Positions 42,788 to 51,110 of a stretch of DNA of 64,000 nucleotides are shown here, one piece after another. Location of the stretch: positions 3,642,501 to 3,706,500 of the forward strand of contig NZ_CP022529.1 of the NCBI RefSeq assembly GCF_002237595.1, given 5' to 3'. This DNA comes from Labrenzia sp. VG12 (GTDB lineage: Bacteria; Pseudomonadota; Alphaproteobacteria; Rhizobiales; Stappiaceae). Position 1 is the first letter of the stretch, and each line of letters begins with the position of its first letter. The notes beneath the pieces were generated by a model. It searched no databases. It had not been told where the DNA came from and saw only the letters and a program-made list of their open reading frames with translations. A program made the translations under genes and the position numbers.

Positions 42788-44386
42788 TCAGCGTTCCAGC
42801 GAGACGTTTTCAAAGATGTTGTTGCCGAGCGGCGTCTGGATGTAGCCATCCACCTTGCCCGACACCGCCACCGCGAAGGGGGTCTCGTACATGAACAGGA
42901 GCGGGGCTGCTTCCGCGTAGATCTCCTGCATCTGCCGGTATTGATCGGCGCGCTTTTCCGGATCCATCTCCGTGGATGAAGCTTCGTAAAGCCCGTTGAA
43001 CTCGGCATTGTTCCAGCCCGTACCGACGGCCTTGCGGGTCGGATAGTAGCCCAGCCAGCCGGTGACCTGGCTCGGGTCGTTGACGTCGTCAACCCAGCCA
43101 TAGGTGTGGATGTCGAACTCGCCGGAGCGGTTCTTTGCGCCACGGGTCGCACCGTCGACCTGCTCGGCGACCAGAGTGATGCCAAGCGGCTGCCACATCT
43201 GCTGAAGTGCTGCGAAGATGGTGGCATCGTCCGCCGAGCCGGCCAGCGTGGTCAGCGTGATTTCCGTACCCGGCTCCAGTCCGGCCTCTTCGATCAGGGC
43301 CTTGGCCTTTTCCAGATCAAAGCCGTAAAGCGGGCTCATGTCGACGGCGAGCCGCGTCGCGGAGGACATGACCGGAGAAGACATCGGCTTGCCCGCGCCC
43401 TGCAGGATCAGCTGGATCAACGCATCCTTGTGGGTCGCATAGTTCAGAGCCTGACGGACGCGCTTGTCGGCCAGCGGGTTCGGAGAACCGTCCGCACGGG
43501 TTTCCCGCGTGTTGATCGGCGAATAGATGATCCGCGTCGACGGGAACAGGTACATGTTGATCGCCGGATCCGCATCGAGCTCGGATACCCGCGAGAACGG
43601 GATGAACTCGGCAATATCGACCTCACCGGCGGTCAGCTTGAGGACACGTGTTGCGTCATCCGGAATAACCTGGAATTCGACACCGTCGACATAAGGCAGC
43701 GGCTTGCCGTCTTCGCCCAGTTTCCAGTAATGCGGATTGGCGCTGAAGGACATCGAGGCGCCCTGTTCAAAGCCGCTCAGGAAGAACGGACCCGACCCGA
43801 CACCGGGACCACCAGCCGCAAAGATGGCGGCGGACTTGTCCTGGTCCGTTTCGCCCGGCGCTGCCTCAAATGCCTTTTTCGAGACGATCGCCGTGTTGAA
43901 GGTCGCCAGCATCGACAGAAGCGCCGGATCCGGATTTTCCAGGGTGATGGTCACCGTGTTGCCGTCAGCACTCACGTTGGAAATCGCGGAAAGAAGTCCG
44001 GACCACGGACCGAGATCCGGATTGCGTGCCCGGTCCAGCGAGAAGATGACATCTTCACCCGTCAGGGCGCTGCCATCGGAAAATTTCAGACCGTCGCGCA
44101 GGGTCAGCGTGATGGTCTTGCCGTCGGCGGCCACTTCGTAGCGTTCGGCCAGGGATCCGACCAGCTCGCCGCTGTCCGGATCGGTTTCCAGAAGGGTCGA
44201 AAACAGGCTGCCGACCATCCAGATATCCGGATTGCGGTCCGCATAGATCGGATCGACCAGTTTCGAACCGTCATAGCGCGCGAAATTCAGGGTACCGCCA
44301 CGCTCGAGGGCGTCGGCTGTTTGATAGGTGAAAGCGGTCAAAGCCGTGCTCATAGCCAGCCCGACGGCAAGCGCTGCAGCTTTCAT
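42788..44386 (-). CDS. peptide ABC transporter substrate-binding protein (SBP family 5)
   Basis: 532 residues from the ATG at 44386, chosen for its GGGAGGAC ribosome site and signal peptide (MKAAALAVGLAMSTALTAFT); the open frame extends upstream without support. SBP_bac_5 landmarks include LAERYEVAADGKTITLTLRD, LKFSDGSALTGEDVIFSLDR and VRQALNYATHKDAL. It delivers peptides or a related solute to the permease and is divergent from an HTH-cupin regulator. Proline-containing peptides are a reasonable guess because pepP ends the operon. Confidence 0.9.
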   Translation of the reverse strand: MKAAALAVGLAMSTALTAFTYQTADALERGGTLNFARYDGSKLVDPIYADRNPDIWMVGSLFSTLLETDPDSGELVGSLAERYEVAADGKTITLTLRDGLKFSDGSALTGEDVIFSLDRARNPDLGPWSGLLSAISNVSADGNTVTITLENPDPALLSMLATFNTAIVSKKAFEAAPGETDQDKSAAIFAAGGPGVGSGPFFLSGFEQGASMSFSANPHYWKLGEDGKPLPYVDGVEFQVIPDDATRVLKLTAGEVDIAEFIPFSRVSELDADPAINMYLFPSTRIIYSPINTRETRADGSPNPLADKRVRQALNYATHKDALIQLILQGAGKPMSSPVMSSATRLAVDMSPLYGFDLEKAKALIEEAGLEPGTEITLTTLAGSADDATIFAALQQMWQPLGITLVAEQVDGATRGAKNRSGEFDIHTYGWVDDVNDPSQVTGWLGYYPTRKAVGTGWNNAEFNGLYEASSTEMDPEKRADQYRQMQEIYAEAAPLLFMYETPFAVAVSGKVDGYIQTPLGNNIFENVSLER

Positions 44387-44455
44387 GGTGTGTCCTCCCA
44401 GTGCACGTGTCATGAGGCCCCGGAGCTTAGTCGAAAGCGATTGCTCCGCAAGCCA

Positions 44456-44603
44456 TTTTTTAGTAAAACTTAGAAATTGGCTTAAATTTTTAACACAGCT
44501 AAAAAACATTGATGTTCATAAACCCATGTTTTAACTGTGTTTTCTAAATCAGTTGCCACCAAACCATTCACTAAAAGAAATTTTAGTATTGATAAATTTT
44601 AGC
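44456..44603. promoter_or_regulatory. AT-rich divergent control region with repeated TTTTAGY motifs
   Basis: Between the binding-protein gene and the HTH-cupin gene the motif TTTTAGT/C or its complement occurs at 44458-44464, 44498-44504, 44570-44587 (an inverted pair, ACTAAAA-GAAA-TTTTAGT) and 44597-44603. The region is much richer in AT than its surroundings. These are candidate binding sites for the HTH-cupin protein; the surrounding bases may also hold both promoters. Confidence 0.5.
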
Positions 44604-44667
44604 AAGTGTCGGAGGCTGGCATTCTTCGGCAGCGGAGGCTATAAGACTTGCCGGAACGGAGGACTTC

Positions 44668-45264
44668 ATGACCATAGATGGGCCGACTGACACCCGGGAA
44701 CCCGAAGCTGACACGCCGAATTACGGTCCGGTGATACGGCAACGGCGCAAGGCCCTCGGCATGACCCTTGAGGACGTGGCCAAGGCGACCAAACTGACGA
44801 TCGGATTCCTGTCTCAGGTCGAGCGCGGCATCAGCTCCCCGTCCCTGTCGTCATTCCAGCGCATTGCCGGTGCGCTTCAGACCAGCCTGGAGCAGTTGAT
44901 CAAGGTTCCCGAACCCTATTCGGAATTCGTCTCCAAGGACGACCGGCAAACCTATGTGCTCGGTAAGTCGAAACGGCTCTACGAGAAGCTTGGCCCCGGC
45001 TTTCCCGGCGCATTGTTTTACCCAACGATCATCCACCGCCCGCCCGGACATATCTCGGAGCACATGGAACACGAGGGCGAAGTCTTCTGTTACCTCCTGT
45101 CGGGCAGCCTGGAATATCACCTGGGCGACAAGGTCTTCATCATGACCCCCGGCGACAGCATTCACCACGACACGTCCAAACCGCATTATTCCAAGGTGCT
45201 TGGTGAGGCCGAAACCGTGGAGCTCTGGGTCAGTTCAACACCCATCGGCGACCCGAAAAGCTGA
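44668..45264 (+). CDS. HTH-cupin transcription regulator (PuuR-like layout)
   Basis: 198 residues: a Cro/CI-type helix-turn-helix (about 23-77, TLEDVAKATKLTIGFLSQVE) and a C-terminal cupin (about 125-190, HRPPGHISEHMEHEGEVFCY). A GGAGGA ribosome site precedes the ATG. It is divergent from the peptide ABC operon and is the likely regulator of it. The cupin probably senses a small molecule. Confidence 0.85.
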   Translation: MTIDGPTDTREPEADTPNYGPVIRQRRKALGMTLEDVAKATKLTIGFLSQVERGISSPSLSSFQRIAGALQTSLEQLIKVPEPYSEFVSKDDRQTYVLGKSKRLYEKLGPGFPGALFYPTIIHRPPGHISEHMEHEGEVFCYLLSGSLEYHLGDKVFIMTPGDSIHHDTSKPHYSKVLGEAETVELWVSSTPIGDPKS

Positions 45265-45320
45265 AGCGCAGGATTGTATCTGATAGGCGCCAGCACTTTG
45301 AGACGCCCGCAAGATCTTCC

Positions 45321-45353
45321 AAAAAAGAAGCCGGTTCGACGAAGCGAACCGGC
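45321..45353 (-). terminator. rho-independent terminator of the dehydratase-aldehyde dehydrogenase operon
   Basis: Read on the minus strand, GCCGGTTCG and CGAACCGGC form a nine-bp GC-rich stem with a six-base loop. It is followed by a T-rich run (complement of AAAAAAG at 45321-45327). It lies 26 bp after the aldehyde dehydrogenase stop. Confidence 0.8.
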
Positions 45354-45379
45354 CTTAGGGAGGTAACACAGATGCCCGA

Positions 45380-46873
45380 TCAGGCAATGCGGGCTGCAAT
45401 GCTCTTGGTCTTGCAGTAGCTCTTCAGCCCTTCCAGGCCCTTTTCCCGGCCAAAGCCGGATTTCTTGTTGCCGCCGAACGGCACTTCGATACCACCGGCA
45501 AAATACTCGTTGATATAGATCTGGCCGGCGTCGATCTTGCGTGCCAACTGATGCGCCTTGGCAAAGTCAGATGTGTAGATGCCGGCCACCAGGCCATACT
45601 GGCAATCATTCGCCAGCTCCAGCGCATGGTCAGCGTCTTCTGCCACCTGAACCGTCAGCACCGGACCAAAAATCTCTTCCTGCGCCAGCTCGTCATCGGC
45701 GGAAACCGCATCGACAATGGTCGGCTCGAAGAACCAGCCCTTGCCGGTTGCCGGGTCCTGCGTGATGGACCCGCCGACGGCAATCGTCGCCCCACGCGCC
45801 TTGGCGCGATCGACAAACCCGGCGATCTTGGCAAGATGTTCGGCGGAATTGACCGGCCCGACATCCGGCTCGCCGAGCCCATGGCCGAGGCGCAAGGCCT
45901 CAACTCGGGACACCAGCTCCGCGACGAATTCCTCGTGAATGCTCTTTTCGATCACGAGCCGCGATCCGGCTGAACAGATCTGACCGGCATTTTCGTAGAT
46001 CGCACCAAGCACGCCATCAATGGCCTGGGCCCGGTCGCAATCGGCAAGCACCACCACCGGCGACTTGCCGCCCAGCTCAAGAACAACGCGCGTGATGTCG
46101 TCGGCCGCAGCCTTCATCACCGCCCTGCCCGTCTGAACGGATCCGGTGAAGGTGATGTGGTCGACAAGCGGATGACTGGTCAGCGGCGCGCCGGTTTCCG
46201 GGCCGGTGCCCGTTACCACATTGCACACACCTGCCGGCAGACCGGCATCAAAAAGGATTTTCGCCAGGAGCAATGCGGTGAACGGTGTCTGTTCGGCCGG
46301 CTTGGCAACAACCGTGCAGCCGGCGGCAAGGGCCGGGGCAAAACCGCGGGCCGCGGTCGAAATCGGAAAGTTCCACGGAATGATATGCGCCGTCACACCG
46401 ACCGGCTCATGAATGGCATAGCCGATATAGTTCGGACCGAGCGGAAAGCTGTCGCCCTGCAGCTTGTCGCAGGCCCCCGCGTAATATTCAAACGTCCGCG
46501 CCGCCCCGCGCACATCGCCCATCGCCTCCTGCAAGGGCTTGCCGCTGTCGAGGCTTTCGGTGACGGCCAGCAGGTCGAGATTCTCCAGGATCAGCTCGGA
46601 TGTTTTCTGCAGGATCCGCGCCCGCTCGACCGGTGCCATATCGCGCCAGACCGTCTCGAAGGCCTGCCGGGCCGAGCGAACCGCCTGATCGACATCTTCC
46701 GCCGTTCCGGCCGTGAACCTGGCAAAAGCCTCGCCGCGCCCAGGATCGAAGCTCTCCATTGACCGGTTGTGTGAGGGCTGGGTGAAGATCCCATCGATGA
46801 AATGTCCGAGCGGCAGCGCCGTGAGCGTACCGGTCTCGGTGTATTCCTGCATGAGGTCGCTTGCGGTCGGCAT
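45380..46873 (-). CDS. aldehyde dehydrogenase
   Basis: 497 residues of the ALDH superfamily. Catalytic Cys300 is in NAGQICSAGSR, the base Glu in LELGGKSPV, and the NAD loop is IPWNFPIST. The sequence style is close to betaine-aldehyde and gamma-aminobutyraldehyde dehydrogenases. It begins two bases after the stop of the enolase-superfamily gene, so a sugar-acid-derived semialdehyde is possible, but amine-derived aldehydes are equally reasonable given the polyamine-type genes across the MocR regulator. Confidence 0.85.
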   Translation of the reverse strand: MPTASDLMQEYTETGTLTALPLGHFIDGIFTQPSHNRSMESFDPGRGEAFARFTAGTAEDVDQAVRSARQAFETVWRDMAPVERARILQKTSELILENLDLLAVTESLDSGKPLQEAMGDVRGAARTFEYYAGACDKLQGDSFPLGPNYIGYAIHEPVGVTAHIIPWNFPISTAARGFAPALAAGCTVVAKPAEQTPFTALLLAKILFDAGLPAGVCNVVTGTGPETGAPLTSHPLVDHITFTGSVQTGRAVMKAAADDITRVVLELGGKSPVVVLADCDRAQAIDGVLGAIYENAGQICSAGSRLVIEKSIHEEFVAELVSRVEALRLGHGLGEPDVGPVNSAEHLAKIAGFVDRAKARGATIAVGGSITQDPATGKGWFFEPTIVDAVSADDELAQEEIFGPVLTVQVAEDADHALELANDCQYGLVAGIYTSDFAKAHQLARKIDAGQIYINEYFAGGIEVPFGGNKKSGFGREKGLEGLKSYCKTKSIAARIA

Positions 46874-46875
46874 TC

Positions 46876-47982
46876 TCAGCGCTCCCAGGTACTGATCTTG
46901 TAGGTGGACCTCGCCAGCCAGTCCGGATTGATCTCAACGCCCCAGCCGGGCGCATCGGTCACCAGGGCATGACCATCGGTGATGTCATAGGGCGATTTGA
47001 CATAAAGGTCGTATTGCCAGGGATAGTAGTCCTCCTGCTCGATGGAGAATTCCAGGTACTTGCCCGCATTCGGGATCGCCCGAAGCAAATGCATGGTGAA
47101 GAGCGTCACCAGAGACAGGTTCGCCGCGTGCGGGGTACAGGGCAGACCGGCCTCATGCGCCACCTGCGCCACTTTCATCGTGCGCACCATGCCGCCGAGA
47201 TAACAGACATCCGGCTGGATGATGTTGACGACGCGGTCATCAACCATGCGCTGCCAGTCGACCAGGGAACAGTCCTGCTCACCACCCGTTACGTCGATCT
47301 CCAGCGCCTCGGTCACCTGACGGGTCTGGTCGTAATGCCAATAGGGGCAGGGCTCTTCATAATGCGAAATGCCGTTGTCCTGCAGAAACCGGCCGACCTC
47401 GATGGCCTTTTTCGGCGAGTAGCAGGAATTGGCGTCGACCAAAAGCGCGGTGTTGTCATTAAAAGCCTTGCGCATGGTCGGCACGATTTCTTCGGTACGT
47501 CCGGGCCATTCGTCCTGGTCACGGCCACATTCAGCCCCGATCCGGAATTTGAAGGCATCGAAGCCGAACTGGTCCTGCTGCCGTTTCAACCGGTCCGCCT
47601 CATCTTGCGGCGTGATGTCCCGCTTCATCGAGGATCCATAGGCGCGCACCTTGCCGGGTGTGCCGCCGAGCAGTTCGCAGACCGGCTTGCCTTCCAGTTT
47701 GCCGCGCAGATCAAAAAGCGCCGTGTCGAGGCCGCCCATTGCCCGGCGCAGATAGGACCCGGGAAACTTGTGCTCGCGGTCCGGAATGATGTCCATCAGA
47801 TGCTCAATGTCGAACGCATCTTCTCCAAGCGCGTAGGGCGCAACCTGCCGGTGCACCACCTCGGCCGTGATGTCCGCATAATAGGGCGCCACCTGCCCCC
47901 AACCTGTCGCACCGCTGTCCGAGGTGACCCGGACAAAGCAGACAAATTCATTGGTAAATGTTTCTATTGATTGGATTTTCAT
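46876..47982 (-). CDS. mandelate racemase-subgroup enolase, probable acid-sugar dehydratase
   Basis: 368 residues from the ATG at 47982 (GGAG upstream); an open frame extends to 48084 without support. The barrel shows the MR-type active site: AFKFRIG on strand 2, metal ligands in VDANSCY, YEEPCP and GGEQD, an Asp in IIQPDVCYLGG and a His in CTPHAANL, the His-Asp dyad of this subgroup. Such enzymes dehydrate or racemise aldonates and aldarates. The substrate cannot be named. It shares a transcript with the aldehyde dehydrogenase and is divergent from a MocR regulator. Confidence 0.82.
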   Translation of the reverse strand: MKIQSIETFTNEFVCFVRVTSDSGATGWGQVAPYYADITAEVVHRQVAPYALGEDAFDIEHLMDIIPDREHKFPGSYLRRAMGGLDTALFDLRGKLEGKPVCELLGGTPGKVRAYGSSMKRDITPQDEADRLKRQQDQFGFDAFKFRIGAECGRDQDEWPGRTEEIVPTMRKAFNDNTALLVDANSCYSPKKAIEVGRFLQDNGISHYEEPCPYWHYDQTRQVTEALEIDVTGGEQDCSLVDWQRMVDDRVVNIIQPDVCYLGGMVRTMKVAQVAHEAGLPCTPHAANLSLVTLFTMHLLRAIPNAGKYLEFSIEQEDYYPWQYDLYVKSPYDITDGHALVTDAPGWGVEINPDWLARSTYKISTWER

Positions 47983-48051
47983 GTCTTGCTCCGGTCCTTT
48001 GCGGACTCGTTTCGGCAGGGTCAGACTTGGCTCTTCGCAGACCCTACTCGG

Positions 48052-48109
48052 AATTGGACTTGAATTAAGGTCCGTTTTGCGCAAAGTCTCATACCAATTT
48101 AGAGAGCTT
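48052..48109. promoter_or_regulatory. putative MocR sites in the 303-bp divergent region
   Basis: AATTGGACT (48052-48060) and an opposed CCAATT (48104-48109) lie between the enolase gene and the MocR gene. The first nine bases recur exactly in the control region of the polyamine-type operon (49789-49797). Nothing else recognisable is seen in 47983-48285. Confidence 0.45.
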
Positions 48110-48285
48110 GAGCATGCCCCCTCAATCAGGGATCACTTGATGTCGAAAAGCAGTTCACGCGGCGCGGCGCGTTGCGACGTGCGATGCGGTACATCGGTCA
48201 GGCGGCAAACCGCAGCCGATGGACTGCTTTGCGTCACCCGAATGGCCTGGCCTTTGCGTCCGCTGACCACGTTGGCTTACGCGAC

Positions 48286-49785
48286 ATGAAACGCCATGCC
48301 GGTGCGGTGCTGTCATCGATCAAGATCGACAAGAACGCCGACAAGAAAATCTCCATTCAGCTCTACATGGCCTTGCGCGACCTGTTGCTGACCGGCGCGC
48401 TGACACCAGGCGACCGTATGCCGGCCACACGAACGCTTGCGCAGGAAATCGGCGTCTCCAGAACCACGGTGATCGACGCGATCGACCGGCTGATTTCAGA
48501 AGGTCTATTGGAGGCCCGGGTTGGTGCGGGCACCTTTGTCAGCGAAGCGCTGAACGAACGCCCGGCGCCCAAACCCTCGCAGGATGTCAGCGATGTGCCC
48601 TCGGTGGTGCCGCGCCTGTCCCACGCCACCCGGCACGCCATCACCGACTTCGCGCCGCGCTCCCGCCTGCCGCACAAGTCCCAGGCCTTTGTCACCGCCC
48701 TGCCCGCGCTTGACGCCTTTCCGATGGCGCAATGGGCCAAGCTGTCCGCGCGGCACTGGCGCAAGGACCGCGACCTGATCACGGGTTATGGCGAGCCGTT
48801 CGGCTACATGCCACTGCGCAGGGCCATTGCCCGCCAGCTGAATGCCTCGCGCGGGATCAAGTGCGACCCGGAGCAGATCTTCATCACCAACGGCGCCCAG
48901 CGCGCCTTCTCCCTGGTCGGGGGCATGCTGGTCAATCCGGGCGAAACCATCTGGTTCGAAAACCCGGGTGCCATCGGTGCGCGCAATGCCTTTGTCGCCA
49001 TCGGCGCCAGTCCGGTACCGGTCGACGTCGACGAGGAAGGCCTGAGCGTCGAAGACGGTCTTGCCAAGGCGCCGCATTTCCGGCTGGCTTTCGTCACCCC
49101 GTCGCATCAACAGCCGCTTGGCCATATCATGAGCCTGTCGCGCCGCCTCGCCCTCTTGAAGGCCGCGAACGAAGCCGACGCCATGATTGTCGAGGACGAT
49201 TATGACGGGGAATTCTATTATGGCGATCAGCCGCCACCGACCCTGAAAAGCATCGACACTCATGGCCGGGTCATCTATGTCGGCACCTTCTCCAAGTCGC
49301 TGTTTCCTGCCTTGCGACTGGGGTTTGCACTGGTCCCGGAAGGGCTCGTTGAAAGCTTCCAAAGGGTCTGCCTGACCTGGCTCAGCGGCGTTCCGACGGT
49401 CACCCAGGCGATCGTGGCCGAGTTCATGGATGAGGGCATGTTTGCCACCCACATCCGCACCATGCGGCAACTCTACAAGTACCGGCACGATATGCTGATG
49501 GAAGAGGCCAAAAGCCTTGCCGGTGACATCGATCTGCAGCCGACCAGCAGCGGATTTCACGCCGTCGGGCTCTTGTCCGACAGGCTGGACGAGGCCAGGC
49601 TGGTGGCCAGAGCAGCTGAAAACGGCATCACCACGGTCCCGCTTTCCCGCTACACCCCCGGCAAGATTTCGCAACGCGGCATTGTGCTCGGTTTCGGCAG
49701 CTGCGCCCCGGAAGAGATCCGCAAAGGCGTCCAGATCCTCAAGTCGATCCTGCCCGCATGCTGCAAGAGCGAAGAGATCACCTGA
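48286..49785 (+). CDS. MocR-type regulator (GntR helix-turn-helix plus PLP aminotransferase fold)
   Basis: 499 residues from the ATG at 48286, a choice made because the DNA-binding domain follows closely; no strong ribosome site is seen and an ATG at 48172 is also open. GntR winged helix at about 15-80 (RTLAQEIGVSRTTVIDAIDR), then an aminotransferase-like domain with VEDDYDGEFYY and the PLP lysine in GTFSKSLFPALRLGF. MocR proteins sense an amine or amino acid through PLP. It sits between two divergent gene groups and probably regulates both. Confidence 0.88.
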   Translation: MKRHAGAVLSSIKIDKNADKKISIQLYMALRDLLLTGALTPGDRMPATRTLAQEIGVSRTTVIDAIDRLISEGLLEARVGAGTFVSEALNERPAPKPSQDVSDVPSVVPRLSHATRHAITDFAPRSRLPHKSQAFVTALPALDAFPMAQWAKLSARHWRKDRDLITGYGEPFGYMPLRRAIARQLNASRGIKCDPEQIFITNGAQRAFSLVGGMLVNPGETIWFENPGAIGARNAFVAIGASPVPVDVDEEGLSVEDGLAKAPHFRLAFVTPSHQQPLGHIMSLSRRLALLKAANEADAMIVEDDYDGEFYYGDQPPPTLKSIDTHGRVIYVGTFSKSLFPALRLGFALVPEGLVESFQRVCLTWLSGVPTVTQAIVAEFMDEGMFATHIRTMRQLYKYRHDMLMEEAKSLAGDIDLQPTSSGFHAVGLLSDRLDEARLVARAAENGITTVPLSRYTPGKISQRGIVLGFGSCAPEEIRKGVQILKSILPACCKSEEIT

Positions 49786-49788
49786 GAT

Positions 49789-49836
49789 AATTGGACTGCT
49801 AAATTATCTGCAATGGATATATTTGGCAGGCCAATT
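49789..49836. promoter_or_regulatory. putative MocR operator of the polyamine-type ABC operon
   Basis: Two opposed half-sites, AATTGGACTGCTAAAT (49789-49804) and ATTTGGCAGGCCAATT (49821-49836), match each other in all but two of 16 positions when one is reversed. They lie just after the mocR stop and before the binding-protein gene. Confidence 0.55.
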
Positions 49837-49885
49837 CAGACCTACGCTTCTCGCCGGTTAGTTGCGTGTAATCAGGGAGGACGTC

Positions 49886-50962
49886 ATGCATATCAAATCG
49901 ACCCTCGCGGGCCTTCTGGCTGCGACCATGCTCGCCGGCGCCGGATCGGCCCAGGCCGAGACACTGCGCCTGCTCACCTGGGGCTCCTATGCGCCCGATG
50001 AACTGGTGCAGAAATTCGAAGCGGAATATCCGGACATCGATGTTGAAGTCACCTTCTCCAACAACGAGGAAATGATCGCCAAACTGCGCGCGACCGGCGG
50101 TGCCGGGTTCGACCTGGCCCAGCCCAGCCATGACCGCATCTACGCCGCGCAGCTGGAATATGACATCTACAAGCCGCTGGATCTGTCCAAGATCGACACC
50201 GGCGTGATGGAAGCCAAGCTTCTCGACGGCGTGAAAGCCAACACCACCATCGAAGGCGACGTCTATGCCGTGCCGCACCAGTGGGGCACATCCGGACTGA
50301 TGGCCGACAAGAGCAAGGCCGCCGACTTCAAGAGCTGGGCCGATCTCTGCGACCCCGCCTACAAGGGCAAGACTTCGATGCGCCTGAAGCGCACGATCCT
50401 GCTCGGCACCGCCTTCTCCATGGGCGAGGACCCGTTCGCGGCCTATTCCGATCTTGAGAAATACCAGGGTATTCTGGACAAGGTCGCCGAGAAGCTGATC
50501 GAGTGCAAAGGCAACATCAAGGCCTACTGGAAGGGCGGCGACGATCTCTCCGCCATGATGCTTTCCGGTGAAATCGTTGCGTCCGAGACCTGGGACTCCA
50601 CCGCTTACAAATTGTTCGACCAAAACCCGAACATTGTCTTCGTGCCGCCGAAGGAAGGCGCTCTGGCCTGGATCGACACTTTCGCCCTGCCGCGCAAGGG
50701 CAAGGCGGATGATGCGGCCTACAAGTGGATCAACTTCGTGCTGCGTCCGGAAAACGTCACGCTGATGTCTGCCAGCACCGGCGCCATCGCGGCGGTCAAG
50801 GGCGGCAAGGACCTTTTGCCGGAAGACAAGAAGGCGGCCGTCAACGCAGCCTTCACCGATGCCGACATCGACAATCTGAAGTTCTTTGCCAACATTCCTC
50901 CGGGCGTGGAAGACATGGAAGGCAAGACGCTTGAGAAGATCAAGGCAGCCACCGGCGGCTGA
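49886..50962 (+). CDS. spermidine/putrescine-type ABC transporter substrate-binding protein
   Basis: 358 residues from the ATG at 49886 (AGGGAGGA upstream) with a signal peptide (STLAGLLAATMLAGAGSAQA). PotD/PotF family: LLTWGSYAPDELVQKFEAEY at the mature start, then GGAGFDLAQPSHDRIYAAQL and PKEGALAWIDTFALP. Such proteins bind polyamines, but relatives bind other amines, organic acids or opines. It leads an operon with ATPase, two permeases and two FAD enzymes. Confidence 0.9.
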   Translation: MHIKSTLAGLLAATMLAGAGSAQAETLRLLTWGSYAPDELVQKFEAEYPDIDVEVTFSNNEEMIAKLRATGGAGFDLAQPSHDRIYAAQLEYDIYKPLDLSKIDTGVMEAKLLDGVKANTTIEGDVYAVPHQWGTSGLMADKSKAADFKSWADLCDPAYKGKTSMRLKRTILLGTAFSMGEDPFAAYSDLEKYQGILDKVAEKLIECKGNIKAYWKGGDDLSAMMLSGEIVASETWDSTAYKLFDQNPNIVFVPPKEGALAWIDTFALPRKGKADDAAYKWINFVLRPENVTLMSASTGAIAAVKGGKDLLPEDKKAAVNAAFTDADIDNLKFFANIPPGVEDMEGKTLEKIKAATGG

Positions 50963-50985
50963 TCCCGTCGCAGAATGACGACAAC

Positions 50986-51019
50986 GAGGCTGTCAGACGC
51001 TGTCCGCTCTGACAGCCTC
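50986..51019 (+). other. strong stem-loop between binding-protein and ATPase genes
   Basis: GAGGCTGTCAGA and TCTGACAGCCTC form a perfect 12-bp stem with a 10-base loop, in the 148-bp gap after the binding-protein stop. No T tract follows. It probably protects the binding-protein message or attenuates the downstream genes. Confidence 0.7.
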
Positions 51020-51110
51020 ATGTTCAAATAAGCCTGAAAAACCGACTTGAGGTTGGCCGCGAGCTGCTGCCCGACCTCCACCTTAACGACCTATCCAGCT
51101 GGCCGCGCTC

